The notes: a model not told the origin generated them from the sequence alone. A stretch of DNA of 64,000 bases from Bimuria novae-zelandiae CBS 107.79 (GCA_010015655.1 ML976658.1:77787-141786), one strand, 5' to 3'. Shown: positions 44,686 to 57,010, counted from the first letter of the stretch. Program-made: numbers and translations.

Positions 44686-44793
44686 GGTAGATGTGATTCG
44701 TCCAGTCGTTGTAATACTTCTAGGTTGGAGTGGGTTTAATGTTCCGCGGAGGTAGAATCCGAGCTGATGGGCAGGTTGGTAGGGCGTGCGCAT

Positions 44794-45261
44794 TCAAAGG
44801 AGTAATATAACTCGATTGTAGAAGAACTTTTGAGTAAGTCACTACATGGAGAGGTGTAGGGCGCACGTGGAAGGTTCGAGATGTTTGGTAGAGAGATAGA
44901 TTTTTTGTATGCGCCCTATACGCACATGTAATCTAACACGCTAACCTGATTAGGAAGGTATTACGATGAAGACGAGCCTCACATCGTACGTCTCTACATA
45001 TCCCGAACCCTCATTTGCACCATGCGGAGCGCAGCATCACTTCACACGTACAAAATCATCTTCTATAAACCAGCGTTCAGCCCTTTACAAAGCACCTGAT
45101 TAAAGTGGGACTCGAGTAGACTAAATATACAATGCCGCCGTGAAAAGCCCCAATCGGAAAGAGAAGCCAAAGAAGACAGCGCCCTGTATCTCCCCCAACA
45201 GCATCCCCAGAAAAAAAGAAACGTGAAGTCAAGCTACACGAGGCAAGAGAAGGGGATGGAA
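44794..45261. other. Intergenic, no gene seen
   Basis: About 0.47 kb between two minus-strand genes: the promoter of the editing protein and the 3' region of the next gene. Confidence 0.45.
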
Positions 45262-47058
45262 TCACCACATCCCCCCCACCGTCGCCGCACCACTCGACCA
45301 CCCTCCCCTCTCCCCTTGCTCCACTCCCCATCCCTCCGCCTGTCCACTCTGCCACCCTTGCTTGCTCTCCTGCCCCTGACCCACCGCGCCCTGCACCCCT
45401 CCTCCTCCTCCTCCTCCAGCCAGCCCACCCTGCCACATCCTCCCCGTCACAGGTGTCTTCTTAACACCACCACCACCCGTCCCCACTCCACTAACACTCC
45501 CCCACGTCCCCCTCTCTAACTTCCCCCTCACATACGCCACTTTCCCCTCGACCCCCTCCGGCATCTTCCCCCTACACCCATCAATAGCCCAAACACACGC
45601 CTTCCTCACTTCCTCCCACATCCTCACTTCCGCTTTATCGATCCTTACATCCTTGGGGTCAGTGAGGCCCTTCGTGCTCCGCACAGCCTGCAACACACCT
45701 AGCATAGTACCTTGTACATGCCCTGTGAGCGTTTGTGCTGTCTGATTCGGTAGAGGGAGGAGGATGTAAAATGGCGGGGAAGAGGTAGCGCGGAAAGCGG
45801 AGGTGCGCGGGTTGAAGCGCACGGGGGCGGTGAAGTATAATGAGCCTGTGGCTTCGCCAGGGTTTTCTGCAGGGCAGAGAGGCAGGCGGGAGAACGCTGG
45901 GAGCGCGTACTCCGCGCGGTGCGTGAACAGTGCGAACGGCGCGTCTGCGAGTTGCACGGCGTGGTGGATCGCTGCATCCGTCCCCGCGGCGCGGCAGGCA
46001 GCTTTTGTATACGAGGAAGGATCGATACAAGTCTTTGCCCAGCGCTGCGCAGTTGACGCAGACAAGTGCTCTTGCACCATGCGGACAACCTCCAGCCCGT
46101 ACACACCCTCGCTCGCACCGCGCAGACGAAACGCGTAGGTAACGTTTTCATCCAGCGCAGCGAAGAAGTGCGCGCGGAGCACGCTCGGTGGGAGGAACGC
46201 GTGGATGTAGTATGCCCAGTAGTACATATACGTCGCCAGGTACTCGAACGTGATCAACTGGCTCGCGGGGTCGACAAACATGACAGGTGCGCCGAGACGC
46301 TTAGCGTACTCCTCGAGCTTCTTTAGGTCGGCGGGGGTGTTGGCTTTGCCGAGGGGGGAGGGCTTCACGCCGTTGGCGAGGTCGAGGGCGGCGGTTATGG
46401 AGATGGCGGCGAGGGCGGTGCGGAGGGCGGAGGTGGTGCCGTCGATCCAGGAGAGGAGGAGGGAGAGCGTGGGGCCGTGGTGCCAGATGAGCGTTCTTGT
46501 AGGCGGGCGCTGCATTTTGAAGACGCGCTCGAGGGCTGTGTCGATGCGGTTTATGGCCTTCTCCGTGTCGGCCGTGGGCGTGTAATCGATGCCGCGGACG
46601 ACAACGATGGCATCGAAAGCGCAAACAGTATCGTGGAGGTGCTTCTTCCCGTCGATTTCGGTGAGGTAGTGGACGAGCTCGCAGATGCGCTCAAAGGCGT
46701 CTCGATCGTCCTTGGATGCCGCTGTAGGTTGTTAGAAACATGAACTCCTCCCTCACCAGATTGTGTACGTACCCTGCTCAGAAGAGATAATCACCATGGC
46801 AGCTTCTTTCCGACGCCGGCCCTCCTGCTTCGACGCTTCAATCTTAAGCTTCATGATGACCTGCGTCAGCTGCAGCAACTCATCTAAATCGTCACCGCTC
46901 TCCCACACATGTAGCGCGTCGATGTCGCAAATCGTCTCGATCGCCTTCTTCGACATGTTGTCAAAGGCGCCCTTGTGCTTGGCCGGGATGTCCTTGACGC
47001 TCTTCATGAACTCAACCAAGTCGCTGCATGGCGGACCATTGAAAGCTTCGGTCGGCAT
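45262..47058 (-). CDS. Unknown protein with Gly-rich C-terminus
   Basis: Exons 47058-46773 and 46721-45262, over a 51-bp intron (GTACGT...ACAG), give 581 aa. The first 100 residues are charged and helical (MPTEAFNGPPCSDLVEFMKS; VIMKLKIEASKQEGRRRKE). The middle has IWHHGPTLSLLLSW, DLKKLEEYAKRLGAPVMFVD and FEYLATYMYYWAYYIHAFL. The last 80 residues are Gly, Gln and Trp-rich low complexity. There is no signal peptide, and no domain I can name. Two long consistent exons and a clean intron support it as a real gene. Confidence 0.65.
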
Positions 47059-47139
47059 CTTGCCAGGTTCAGAAGCGGACCTGCGCCTAGAGATTAGTGC
47101 CCTGTCAGTCTCATATGAAAGTTCGGGGAGGCATCCGAC

Positions 47140-47595
47140 TCACCTTGATTCACCGGACCTGTGTCTCTGAGAACGATGCCGGTGACGACGCCGTAAATGT
47201 GACCGTCCCGGACCGTGGCGTTGTGGAGAGGGCGGCGGAGGCTCGTACCCACCGTCGCGCTGAGGTCGGGGAAGATCTTGCTCCCAATGCAGGCGAGAAC
47301 GCGGTGGTTCCGGTGAAGGAAGCGGTGCTGGCCTCGACTGCGTTGGCAGTGGACTCGTATGCGGTTGCTTGGGATAACTCGTATGCGGCTGCTGAGGATA
47401 AAGGTGAAGATCTAGCTCAGGAAGAAGAGGTTGTTCGCCACCGCCTGTATACTGATTAATCAGGCGCTTAATGAAATACATAAGGAACGGATAGCGGCGG
47501 CGCAGCGTTTCGTTTACGCGTAGCTGTTGTTCGTGGGTCCTGTTGGCGTCAAGTGAAGAGTGTAGAGTGCTTGCACTTGAAGAGTCACCCAACAT
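47140..47595 (-). CDS. Doubtful small Pro/His/Arg-rich ORF
   Basis: From the ATG at 47595 the frame gives 151 aa starting MLGDSSSASTLHSSLDANR, with one hydrophobic stretch (YPFLMYFIKRLI) and then a Pro/His/Arg-rich tail. The opposite strand also has a long open frame here, so coding strand and reality are uncertain. It lies just upstream of the 581-aa gene and might be part of its 5' region. Confidence 0.28.
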   Translation of the reverse strand: MLGDSSSASTLHSSLDANRTHEQQLRVNETLRRRYPFLMYFIKRLINQYTGGGEQPLLPELDLHLYPQQPHTSYPKQPHTSPLPTQSRPAPLPSPEPPRSRLHWEQDLPRPQRDGGYEPPPPSPQRHGPGRSHLRRRHRHRSQRHRSGESR

Positions 47596-47986
47596 TTCAC
47601 CTTGTGCTGCGACAGCAGCCCACAGCAAAAACCTAGTGCGTTGTCAGAAAACGTTAATGAAATGTGTGAGTTGTATAAGTTGACTGTGAAGAGAGTATTG
47701 AAGTGAGAGAAGTAAGTGAAGAGTAGAGTTGTGAAGTTGCGGGGAGTAAACAACCGCGCTAAATATGATTGCAAGTCGTTGCCTAGGTTAACACACACGC
47801 CTTACGCCATTGTGCCCGCCAGCGCATTCAGATAGCCCTACCGTATGCCAATGTGCGAGGAGTCCGAATAGCTGCGATCGTAATGTGAACAATGTAAACC
47901 CCGACAGTAGCCGAACCAGCAATTGTACTGCAAGAACCAAAAAGAGAAGTGGAAACCGTACACAACTCCAAAGGTGTGTTTTTGGA
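47596..47986. other. Intergenic
   Basis: About 0.39 kb, including an AT-rich patch at about 47640-47760. It probably serves as the 3' region of GYP7 and the upstream region of the neighbour. Confidence 0.4.
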
Positions 47987-50662
47987 TCATGTGCCTACTC
48001 CTCCACCATGCTTGACTACGTCCTCTTTCTCCAGCTTCTCGACTTTGCGACTTAGCAAGGCCCTCAATTCTGGGCTGATGACTTTAGCATCTTCATCCCC
48101 AACAGGTCGCTTGCCAGTGTCAGTGGCCGAAGTAGTCGCTTGCGCATTCGAATCTGATGGGCCTGGTGATGCTGCAATAGATTTACGTTGCCGTGCTTGC
48201 GGAGCTGACGGGAAGTTGCCTTTCTTGTCAATGGTTTCCACTGTTCGCTGGAACCGCTTGTATAGCGATTCTGCTCGAACAAGCGTGGATTCTAGGTCCA
48301 TGGTACCTGACAGCTCGTTCACTGAGAATAGATTAGTACCCTATGCTACCAAAATACATCCCAGTGAGAGCAATATGGCTTACCATATTTCAATACCTCA
48401 TCGAAGTGCTTGAGGTGCGCCATGATGACATCGCGATGCTTCTCCAGTATCGCTAAAGCGATGAATATGTGAAAGTTGCTGCTCAGGTAGTCTGTCCAGA
48501 GCGTCTCCCAGAGCCGTAGTACGTCAGACCATTCGAACTCGCGTTTGTACCATACAAGAAGCATGCGGAAGAAGAAGAAGAAGTTGGTCGAGTCTGCCGA
48601 TTGTAGGTGGAGGTAGAGCTTGGGGTCCATTAGCTGTACGAGGTGGTCGAGCGTCAAGAGCTGCTTGCGCATGCCGGACTGGTCGCGGAGGAAATTTCGC
48701 TCCTGTTGACTTGTCAGCCAGGACCTTCAGCGAGAGAATATGTGGAATTCACCATGCGGTCCATGAACCCAACAAAGCCCCAGAATGCGATAGCGTCATC
48801 CTGCATGACAGCATAGATCGGAGCAAGCAGATCGCTCATGCCCTGCACGTAGCCGAGGTCTTTGTTGTATTCGTTGTACGTCAGAAGCATGTCCTTCATC
48901 TGCTCCAAATGGACATTCGTTCCGACGTCTGCGAAAGGTGAGTCAGGATCCGGATGCGGAATGTCCTCGCCCATGAAGATTGGGATGGTTCGATCTGTTC
49001 TGTGCACATCCTTCTCTATAGTGCGGACCCCATAAAATGGGACAAGTCAGCCACATGCGGTCTCGGTACGGGAATCAGAGTACGAACCTATTCTGTTCTT
49101 TTGCTCCTTCCACCACTCTTCAGCCTCTAGAGAACCATGCCCGTCGACCATCTTCTCCCACCACGCGCCTTTCAGTCGAATGTACTCGTCGCGTCTGCTG
49201 TTGAGGTTCGCGCGTCGCTCTTCCTCGGAACTATTCCAGTCGTATACCTCCAGGAGAAACAACCACGCTTCTTTGCGAACCCCGTCGTCCGGATGTAGGC
49301 CACCGTGAAAGATGCGCTCTTTGACCTCATCAGGTGTGATGTGTAGACGCCCATGTCGGTCGAAGAAACCGTTCCACTCTTCGAGAGTCAGCGGTTTCCT
49401 CCGGTCAGCCATCGACATCCGATCCATGTCCAGGATCTCAAAGTCTCCCACATCGCTTTCTTCCATAGCCAGGACGTCCTTAGCAGTCCATATCCTCTGG
49501 TTTCGTTCGCGCTCGCTCTGCTCCGCAATGCCCATTGCCCATCTTGCCAAATACAACCGCGCGCTGTCGAATTCGTCTTGCAAAGTCTGTACTTCGGGGT
49601 TCTGAATAAGTCGGCGAAGTTGTGGTGGAAGATTCTTGTTCTCTGCAACAGACTGTGCTGTCCTGCGCGTGAAGGTGGTGACCTGGCTAAGCTTCTCCAG
49701 AAAGTTCCACCTTGCCTCCTTCAGCGCCTTTGTGACCGGATCCATGCCGCCGTCCCTCTTCGCTTGGTCTTGCGACGATGACGCATCGCCTTGCTTGCCA
49801 TCGTCCTTCTTTGTCTTGGGTGAGCCCGGTGCGTTCTTTCCGACTGCTCGCTTGTCCTCGTCGCTCGGGTCGATCAGGAAAATGCTATTGTCCGCGCCAG
49901 ACCGTTCAACGTGGACATATCGTTTCAGCCATCGCAGAACCTCATCGCCACCCCAGAACATGCCCCCGCCGTCGCCAAACGGATCGAAGCTTTCCTTTGC
50001 GAGCTTCTTCCGCTGCATGATGGTCGATTGGCACTCGCTGTCGTGGAAGAAAAGAGCCGGGAAGCTGTCTCCCGCCCGTGTGTTGACTACCACGCTCCCG
50101 AACCACCATCCGATACTTGGAGGCCGCACCAAGAGGGAGTATATTTCGCTGACGGGAACAGCGAAAGCGTATGTTCCGACCGCGGAACCGTGGGAGGTGG
50201 TAGTAGGCGGCGGAGGGACGAGGTAGGTTTGCCTTGGAGGAGACGAGGTGTCGGAAAGGTCGACTTTCACGTAGGTATCGTATGCGTCGCCGAGCGATGT
50301 CTCGGGTAGCCAGGCAAGTAGCAGGGAGGATGCATGTTCGCTCTTTGATGACGCGGTCGACGGACGAGCATCAGTGGTCTTATTCGGCGACTTCTGCTGT
50401 ACTAGAGCTATGAATCCGGGTATATTGTCTTTGGCGGAGGGCGTAGGATGTATGTAGACCTATTGAATGATGCATTAGCCGTCACGCCACCAGTCAGAGA
50501 GGTGTGTGGCAAACGTACCTTGCTCTTGGTGTAGAGTAGCTTCACTCCACGTCCGCTCTCAGTATGCCTAATAGTGTTATACTCGCCCTCCTCATCGTCG
50601 CTCAAGTCATAGAAGGATGCCGAGGGCGAGGGCGGGCTCCGCGAGGATGTTGGCGAAGCCAT
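47987..50662 (-). CDS. GYP7: Rab GTPase-activating protein, Gyp7/TBC1D15 type
   Basis: Five exons (50662-50519, 50459-49088, 49015-48753, 48702-48384, 48321-47987) over introns of 59, 72, 50 and 62 bp give 810 aa. The N-terminus has VKLLYTKSKVYIHPTPSAKDNIPGFIAL, the Gyp7 opening domain. The TBC domain carries the arginine finger in IFHGGLHPDDGVRKEAW, then EKDVHRTDR, and the glutamine finger in YVQGMSDLLAP, with the later helices DSTNFFFFFRMLLVWYKREF and LWETLWT. Gyp7 proteins stimulate GTP hydrolysis on Ypt7/Rab7 and thereby control vacuole and endosome fusion. The C-terminal 110 residues are polar and partly coiled. The first real ATG is at 50662 (MASPTSSRSP). Confidence 0.93.
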
Positions 50663-51221
50663 GCGGGGCAAGGCGGCTTCGAAGGGTGGTTATGTTTCTT
50701 GTAGACAATCAAGCTTCAGTGAGCTGAAACGTGAATAGTAATATATGGTCAAAGGCAGCTGTGGGTGAATCTGTAGGGAGCTGCGCCCAGGTGGAGTCGC
50801 TGTGGAGGAGCAGCAGCTCGAGGTAGCCGTTCCCCGAGCGCCTGATGACGTCCCGCGTGTGGCGGGGCATCCGCAACACGCGTCGAATTACCACCAAGCC
50901 TGCGCGCATGCGTGTTCGCGACGTCTCAGGTAAAATTTCTAATGCTATATTGAAAGCTCAAGTACAGCATGTCGCCAGGATAGACAATACAACAGCTGGA
51001 CGTACCCAATGTTGACTTGGCAGTTCGACCAGCCTTCAGCTTGTCGCGAAACAGGACCGTCTGAGCTTCAACAGCATGTATTGTTCTCGAGCCCTGTAGA
51101 CTGTCCTCTTCTGCATGCGCAAAACGCCATAACACCTCTATATGCCCTCGTAACGCTAGACCGCCATGAAGCCATCAAACAAACCCAGTCCCATGCGCCG
51201 ATGCTAAATGATGAGAAGCGC
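50663..51221. other. Intergenic
   Basis: About 0.56 kb between GYP7 and the Mso1-like gene, both on the minus strand. It is the GYP7 promoter side; no gene seen. Confidence 0.4.
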
Positions 51222-52088
51222 TCAGCGCATGCGTGGCCCGCTCGGCAGGCCGACACGTCTCCGATCAGACTGCTGCGGTGGCGGCGCGTTGTTGTAAGAC
51301 GGCCCATACGGGTCGTCGTTGCCGCCAGCCCACGGCGAGTTTGCCGATACCTTGTAGTCGTTCTGCTGCTGGCCTCCACCTGAATAGCCACCACTGCCGC
51401 GCTCGTCGGGATAGGGCGGGCGTCCTCCGCCACCAGCTTGGGGTCGGTCGTATGGGCTGCGCATGCCCGAGGGAGAGGGCGACTGCAAGGGACTTGTGTT
51501 CTGCGACGACGATGCATTCTGTGACTTGCCCGACCCCCATAGCCGTGCCTTGAGCCTGTCCTGGGCGGATGTGCCCGAGCCGCCGGACTGCGAGGGCGCC
51601 ATATCTGTGCGGAACGACGACACGCTCTGCTGGCTGCCAGCGCGCTGACTCGGCAGCGGTCTCCCCTGCATCTGCGGCTCTGGCGACATCGAGTTTCCTC
51701 CCCTCAGTCCGCCGCCGCCTCGTCCCTGCGCCCGACGCAGCGACAATGGCTCTTGCTGTGGCGGAGGAGCCTGCTGTGAGGGCGAGTCCCAGAGATCACC
51801 TAGGCCTCCTGCTCCTCGGCCGCCCATCTGCGGCTGCTGTCCCATCTGGCCATAACCTCGGCCGGCTGACGAGACCATCTGTACAGGCGCGGCCTGCGGG
51901 GCCTTTGGGTCCGGTGGTAGCCATTGCGGAAATGGCCTGCCCTTCTCTGTGTAGTAGGCACGCAGCGCGCGGGCGATATGCGAGTCGTCCTCGGTGTCGC
52001 CGTCTGCTTCGTCGGACAACAGCTGGCGCCGCAGCGTGTTGTATTTGGACGTGGTCGTCGTGAGGAGACTGTTGAGGTAATTCGACAT
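51222..52088 (-). CDS. Mso1-like Sec1-binding exocytosis protein
   Basis: Single exon, 288 aa from the ATG at 52088. Residues 1-60 (MSNYLNSLLTTTTSKYNTLR, then ARALRAYYTEKGRPFPQWL) match the Sec1-binding region of Mso1. The remaining 220 residues are disordered, rich in Gly, Gln, Ser and Pro, with a recurrent RLKARLWG motif. Mso1 binds the SM protein Sec1 and assists SNARE assembly at sites of polarised exocytosis such as hyphal tips. In-frame sequence upstream of 52088 has no ATG, which fixes the start. The short domain makes the call good but not certain. Confidence 0.8.
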   Translation of the reverse strand: MSNYLNSLLTTTTSKYNTLRRQLLSDEADGDTEDDSHIARALRAYYTEKGRPFPQWLPPDPKAPQAAPVQMVSSAGRGYGQMGQQPQMGGRGAGGLGDLWDSPSQQAPPPQQEPLSLRRAQGRGGGGLRGGNSMSPEPQMQGRPLPSQRAGSQQSVSSFRTDMAPSQSGGSGTSAQDRLKARLWGSGKSQNASSSQNTSPLQSPSPSGMRSPYDRPQAGGGGRPPYPDERGSGGYSGGGQQQNDYKVSANSPWAGGNDDPYGPSYNNAPPPQQSDRRRVGLPSGPRMR

Positions 52089-53148
52089 GGTGCGCGCTGT
52101 TGCCGTGTCCCGTGAGGCGTGCGCGCCTGTGTTGCGGACGGTTGGCTGTGGTCTGCGGGGTGTCGAAGAGGGAGCTCGTTGGGCCGCCGAGGAGAGATTC
52201 GCGAGGGCCAAGCGAGCGGTTTTCTACTCGACGAACACGTTTCGTCTCACCGCCGACATAAAACGTCCATCTATTATCCTGTGGAGACGCTACTCTCGCT
52301 GCTCGGCTGCAGCTCACGCATTTTATAAAGAGTGCTTAAAATCTACACTTCTCTCAATTGTTGATTCCCTTGGACAAGGAAATTCAACTTTCACCATGGG
52401 CTGTCAATCTTTGCCGTCTTGCAAATCTTGCCTCCTCTGCTTAGCATAATTATCCTTTGTCGCACCCATGGACGGATCGCCAGGGTTTCCTGATACACCA
52501 CCCGCGAAACAAAACCGCTGAACAGCTGCGTACGATTACCACATCCATAACCATCACAAGCGAGAAGACTCCCATCTCATCAACATGTACGACAGGTCTA
52601 CGCTCCATGCAAAGCTCGCATCACTCATCCCGAGATACCGCAAAGCATCAAAGCCTCACACCAAACATTTTCATTAAAACTAAATTCGCGCCAGGGCTAT
52701 ACACAGCACGGGGCCAAGTAAGCTAACGAAGGCGTTTGGGGCGTTTGGGGAGTTTGGGGAGTTTGCCAGCCGCAACCTCCCCCCAAAACTTCCTCCACTC
52801 TTCCCCCGCAATTATCTTCTCCATCATTTTCTCCATCCAAGCGTCGTCCAATTGATACCGGGGCGATCCAATAGCTTTGCGCTTATTCGTGGTGCCAGGA
52901 CGCTTTTTGTGGGACAACTGCGCTGGGGCATAGCTGTTCCATATATGTCCAGGAATCTTGATAGTGCATCGGGGTCGCGTGGGGAGGTTGATGGGGGCGT
53001 GGTCGAGGGGTGACGGTGTGTGGCTGGGGGTGTCCAAGGACAGTCTGCTGAATAAACATGTAGCCGTAAACGGGGTAGACTTAAGGGCCAAGGGGCTGCA
53101 AGAGGACAGTCTGACGGGCGAAGGGATAGTCGTAGCCGGGCTGGACTC
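52089..53148. other. Intergenic, no supported gene
   Basis: About 1.06 kb. It contains a repeat of TTTGGGG words at about 52736-52762 that encodes a KLPKLPKRPK-like run on the minus strand, in a 122-codon frame without an ATG. That frame could be an exon of an unrecognised gene. Otherwise the stretch is promoter of the Mso1-like gene and the 3' end of the next gene. Confidence 0.35.
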
Positions 53149-54433
53149 CTAGATCTGTGGTCTCGGCAGCGAGTAGCCGCCGCGGTAGTGCACGTCGCGG
53201 ACGGCGACGCGCCGGAAGATGGTGTCGACGGCGTGGAAGGTCTTGGGCGGTGCGCGGGAGCGTATGTCCACTGCCCAGGCGCCGCCGCCGTCGGCAGCGC
53301 TACCAAGATGGGTGAAGCAGAACGTCTCTTCGTCTTGGGCTTCGGTGTCGGCTTCCGGGACGTAGTCCGGGTCGGGGCCTATGTAATGCTCCCACTCCTT
53401 CTCCACCCACTTCGGCTTGGTCTGGTAGTCGTAGAACTCGATGCGGGAACCCAGCATGAGGATGGCGTAGCCGTTCGAGATGCCAGCTTGCGCACCCATA
53501 GCATCGTTCAGGATATCGGCGCGCGGCATCGAGACGTAGTTCTTGGCCGGGGTCATGAATTCCTCAGAAACCCAGTGCTCGAACGTGTTTAGGTCGTCCA
53601 TCGTGATCGCCAGGTACGTGTGCTGAGCCCACTTCGTTGACCCATTGGGATACTCGACCTGGCTCAAGACGACGTATCCGGTGATGTGCTCGGGCAGGAT
53701 GCGGTGGAACTTGTCCGCATTGATGTTGCCAACGTACCAATAATACACCGGCTCGATATTCTTCTTCAAGGGCCCCGTCATCTCGGAGCCCTTGCGCCTA
53801 GACGCAGTGTAACAGTCCTCCGGATACACCCATGTGCGCCACCCGCCCGGCGTCAAGAGCGGAAAGTCTACCGGCTCGACGCGGTAGCCCTGGTCCTCAG
53901 GATAGTAGTATTTCAGCAAAGCGAAAGCCAGCTCATTTCCTTTCTCCAGTCGGGGTCCGTGCTGGGCTCGCACTTCCTTCATGCGCTTGGGATCGAAGTA
54001 TTCAGCGTAGTCGAATTCCTTGCCTAATTACAAATGAGTATTCATCCTATGGAAAAGTGTTCGTTGAGCCGCATCTCTCGTCCTTTGAGTCTACCCAGGA
54101 TGCAATCTCCACAGTACCAATGCAAGGGGAATATAGCTTACCAGCCTTGACCCGTGGTGGAAAGCTTGCTGCGTATGAGGCGTACAGCGATTCGATGGTA
54201 GCGATATCCACGGCGTCGTGTTGATGTTCATCTTGAACGACTGCATTCTGCGACTTCGCGGACTCTGCCATGTCCATGGGTGCTGGATCAACGCTCGAGA
54301 TGCGGGGGGTGGAAGTCGTGGCTGCGGCTTCGGCGGGAGCCACACTATCGACTCGGCCGTAGACCATGCCTTCCGCGATAGTCTGAGCCTCTTCATATGA
54401 ATGCATGTCGAGTCGCGGATCGATCTTCATCAT
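53149..54433 (-). CDS. Unknown conserved-looking protein
   Basis: Exons 54433-54142 and 54023-53149, over a 118-bp intron (GTAAGC...TTAG), give 388 aa. It starts MMKIDPRLDMHSYEEAQTIA, followed by a Ser/Ala-rich linker. The globular part begins KEFDYAEYFDPKRMKEVRAQHG and has many aromatics (YYYPEDQGYRVEPVDFPLL, EPVYYWYVGNINADKF, EHWVSEEFMTPAKNYVSMPR). There is no signal peptide or membrane segment. I cannot assign a domain. It is in the same orientation as its neighbours. Confidence 0.62.
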
Positions 54434-54777
54434 CTCGTCCGGTTCTGAGCAGTTCTTGATATGTTGATGCCAGTTTCGAGGTCTCCTAGTTTGTGATTGA
54501 GTGGAGGTGTGAGAGTAGAAATCTTATATACTCTCCACAGAGGTGTGGCAGGCCATTAACGATCCATACTGGTCTAGTGCAGCTAAGTGAGACTCAACTG
54601 TTCGTGCTAGGTGAGAAAGCGTTGGAGTTCTCACTTGACACCCGACGCACAAATCCCTGGGCGAGCGTTGCTCTGGCTGACGCGGAAAAGTATGAATGAT
54701 CTTAAGCTGCACCTTCTAGGCTGATAAAGACGATGCCGTCAAAGTCGGGGCTATTGATGGTTACCACGGTGTCGAGG

Positions 54778-55585
54778 TTACGTCTCAGGTTCGGGGCTGG
54801 CCGGGGCCGCTTCATCAGGACCAGCTGTAACTTCCTTTAAGGCCTTCTCTCGCGCTTTCCGCTTGACCTTCTTTTCGCGGTTTCTCCTCGTGCGCTTTTC
54901 CCGCTCTGCCTCTTCTTTCTCCAAGGCAAGCCGTGCTTGCTCCGCTTGTTTGTTCTCAACAGCCTGCGTCTTCTTTCGCAGAGCAATCCGACTTTTCTTT
55001 CCCTTGCGTGCCCTCTTCTTGGCCTGGTGTTGAAGCTCAAAAAGCACAGGTGGATGACCAACCAAAACGACCTTCTTCATCCCGGCAGGTGTGAGCGTGC
55101 GCACCTTCCACGGCAGCGCAGTGCCAGGCCATGGTATCCTCGACATCTCTACCACCTCCCGACCCGTCAACGCAGTCGCTTTGTATTCTTCCTCTTTGTC
55201 ACTCGTCAACTCATCTGCAAAATAATAGCATCTAGGCTTCTTTATATGCAAGCCAGGCTCGCCGTTCCCAGCGTCTGGCGAGGACAATCGTATTTTCTGA
55301 GATTCGGCCGTCTTCGATGGACCCGCAAAGAGCACGAGCTCAGCTTCCTCCTCGCTTCCCTCCACATCCTCACGAGATCCTTTTATGTCATCGTCTATAG
55401 TCGTGAAGGCGAATTCGCTCTGTACACGCGATCGAAGAAAGTCGGCCAGTTCGGGATCGGGACTCAATCGAGGCGAGGATTCGGGAGACCGGAGCGCCTC
55501 GCGGCCCACACTATACAGTGTTACCGAAATTTCTTTGGAAATGCTTATTGTCCGCCTACCTTCTGGCGCCTGTCGCGGCAAACAT
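54778..55585 (-). CDS. DUF2011-like basic coiled-coil protein
   Basis: A minute first exon (55585-55560, ATG in context ACCACCATG, MFAATGAR) joins over a 49-bp intron (GTAGGC...ATAG) to 55510-54778, giving 252 aa. The unspliced frame has no ATG, so the intron is needed. Landmarks are SPDPELADFLRSRVQSEF, KPRCYYFADEL, PWPGTALPWKVRTLTPAG and a long Lys/Arg/Glu-rich helix at the C-terminus (KKRARKGKKSRIALRKK). This order resembles the fungal DUF2011 family. The function is unknown; the basic tail suggests a nuclear or ribosome-associated role, which is inference. Confidence 0.68.
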
Positions 55586-57010
55586 GGTGGTGTGGCTGCG
55601 TGGTGTTCACTGGGAATTTTGGAGTTCCAACGTTGAGCCTCGGATGATTGACATGCCAAGACTGAGACCGTGGGTACCTCGTCTCTCGCGTAAAGCTACT
55701 CGACTAGAAGCGGGCCATAAAGGTCAAAGTTTTCTATGGCAGGAAAACATGATAGTAGTAGTAGTAGTATTGATTAACGTCCAGGAACGTAACGTTCTAG
55801 CCTCCCGTGGGGCATGGGGACGTGCTAAGCTGTATTTACAGAAAGCATTTCGTGCCTGCCGGCTGGCTACCATCAGAGTAGCCTTGTTGTACATAGCCCA
55901 TCCTCCCTTTAATAGGTCTACCTGCTACTACAGGCACCTAGATACCTATAGTAGCCGGCCCTCATCTGTGAGGGTGTTGTTGTTCTGCCCCTCTCTCCCT
56001 CGCCCTTGTAGCTCTGCTCCCGTACTGTCTTCCTCCCCCTACCTCGTACGAAGTAGGACCTCGTACGAGTTAGCAAGCTGCCTTGTACCTTGAGTAAAAA
56101 CCTCGTAGGGGAAAACCTCAAGCTTGAACAAGTAGTAGTAGTCGCCTGAGCGGTACTTAGTTTGGGTGAAAGGTTTTGACCAAGTCTTGGCAGAGCGAAA
56201 ACTCTGCATCTTGGCTTTTGGTCTCTTTATCGCAACAGCGCCAGCTTTTTGCGGATAAAGAACGTGATTCTAGTAATCAGCTTGTTCAGGCGAACAATTT
56301 CATACTACAGGAACCCCCCACACGGTCGTGTGGGTGGAATCACGATTTTGGTGTTCCTGCAGGAAAACATGATGAGTAACCCCAGGATCGATTATACAAG
56401 AGCTAAACTTTGATTGCTAACGTGGTTGTGTATAGTTAGCCTTCAGCTTTACGCGAGAGCTCGTACACTTTTGAGGGTTCGGCGACGTCACTCACGCGTC
56501 CAACATTCCGCACTCAATTGTTTACAGTAAGCAGACCCCCTTTCACAATTTTTGCGTCTGTGAGACGTATGCGCAGCTAGCTAGCGAGGTACAAAGGACA
56601 CCCGGCATGACCGCCATTGCCTCCTTTCGGTTTCCCAGACATGATCTGGAAGACTACCAACGGAAGAATGAATGCGCGGCTGTTCGAATGGACACTTGTC
56701 CTGGCCTTATGCATTCAGCCCATTTTCATTACGTATACACACAACGGAGTTCCCTCACTGTCAACACTCCTAGAAGGAAAGCCAGGCGTGGTACTTGTTA
56801 CTGAACCAATGGAAGAAAGAAGACCCTACGGGACATAACTTGAACCACCATATCAAGCACTTTGCTATCGTATTTCAAGATCCTGCATTAACTCTTCTGG
56901 TTGCTACTTGTCTGCCCATGTGGACCGGTGTCTATTCGCGAGCTAAATGAGCGTCAGTGAACACTCAGTGTTTCCAAAGTTCGGAGCGTCGAAATATCGT
57001 TTCTTACATT
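55586..57010. repeat. Intergenic with possible LTR-like debris
   Basis: About 1.4 kb without a gene. A GTA trinucleotide run lies at about 55753-55770, short direct repeats CCTCGTACGA at about 56043 and 56059, and a 15-bp exact repeat GCAGGAAAACATGAT at 55739-55753 and 56359-56373 that brackets this section. The bracketed part has the feel of a solo LTR, but no matching terminal inverted dinucleotides or target duplication could be fixed. Confidence 0.35.

Noticed and set aside
52723..53091. 122-codon minus-strand frame ending in a Lys/Pro-rich run
   Set aside because: No ATG before the final third of the frame; the terminal run comes from a simple TTTGGGG repeat. It is kept only as a remark in the intergenic entry.
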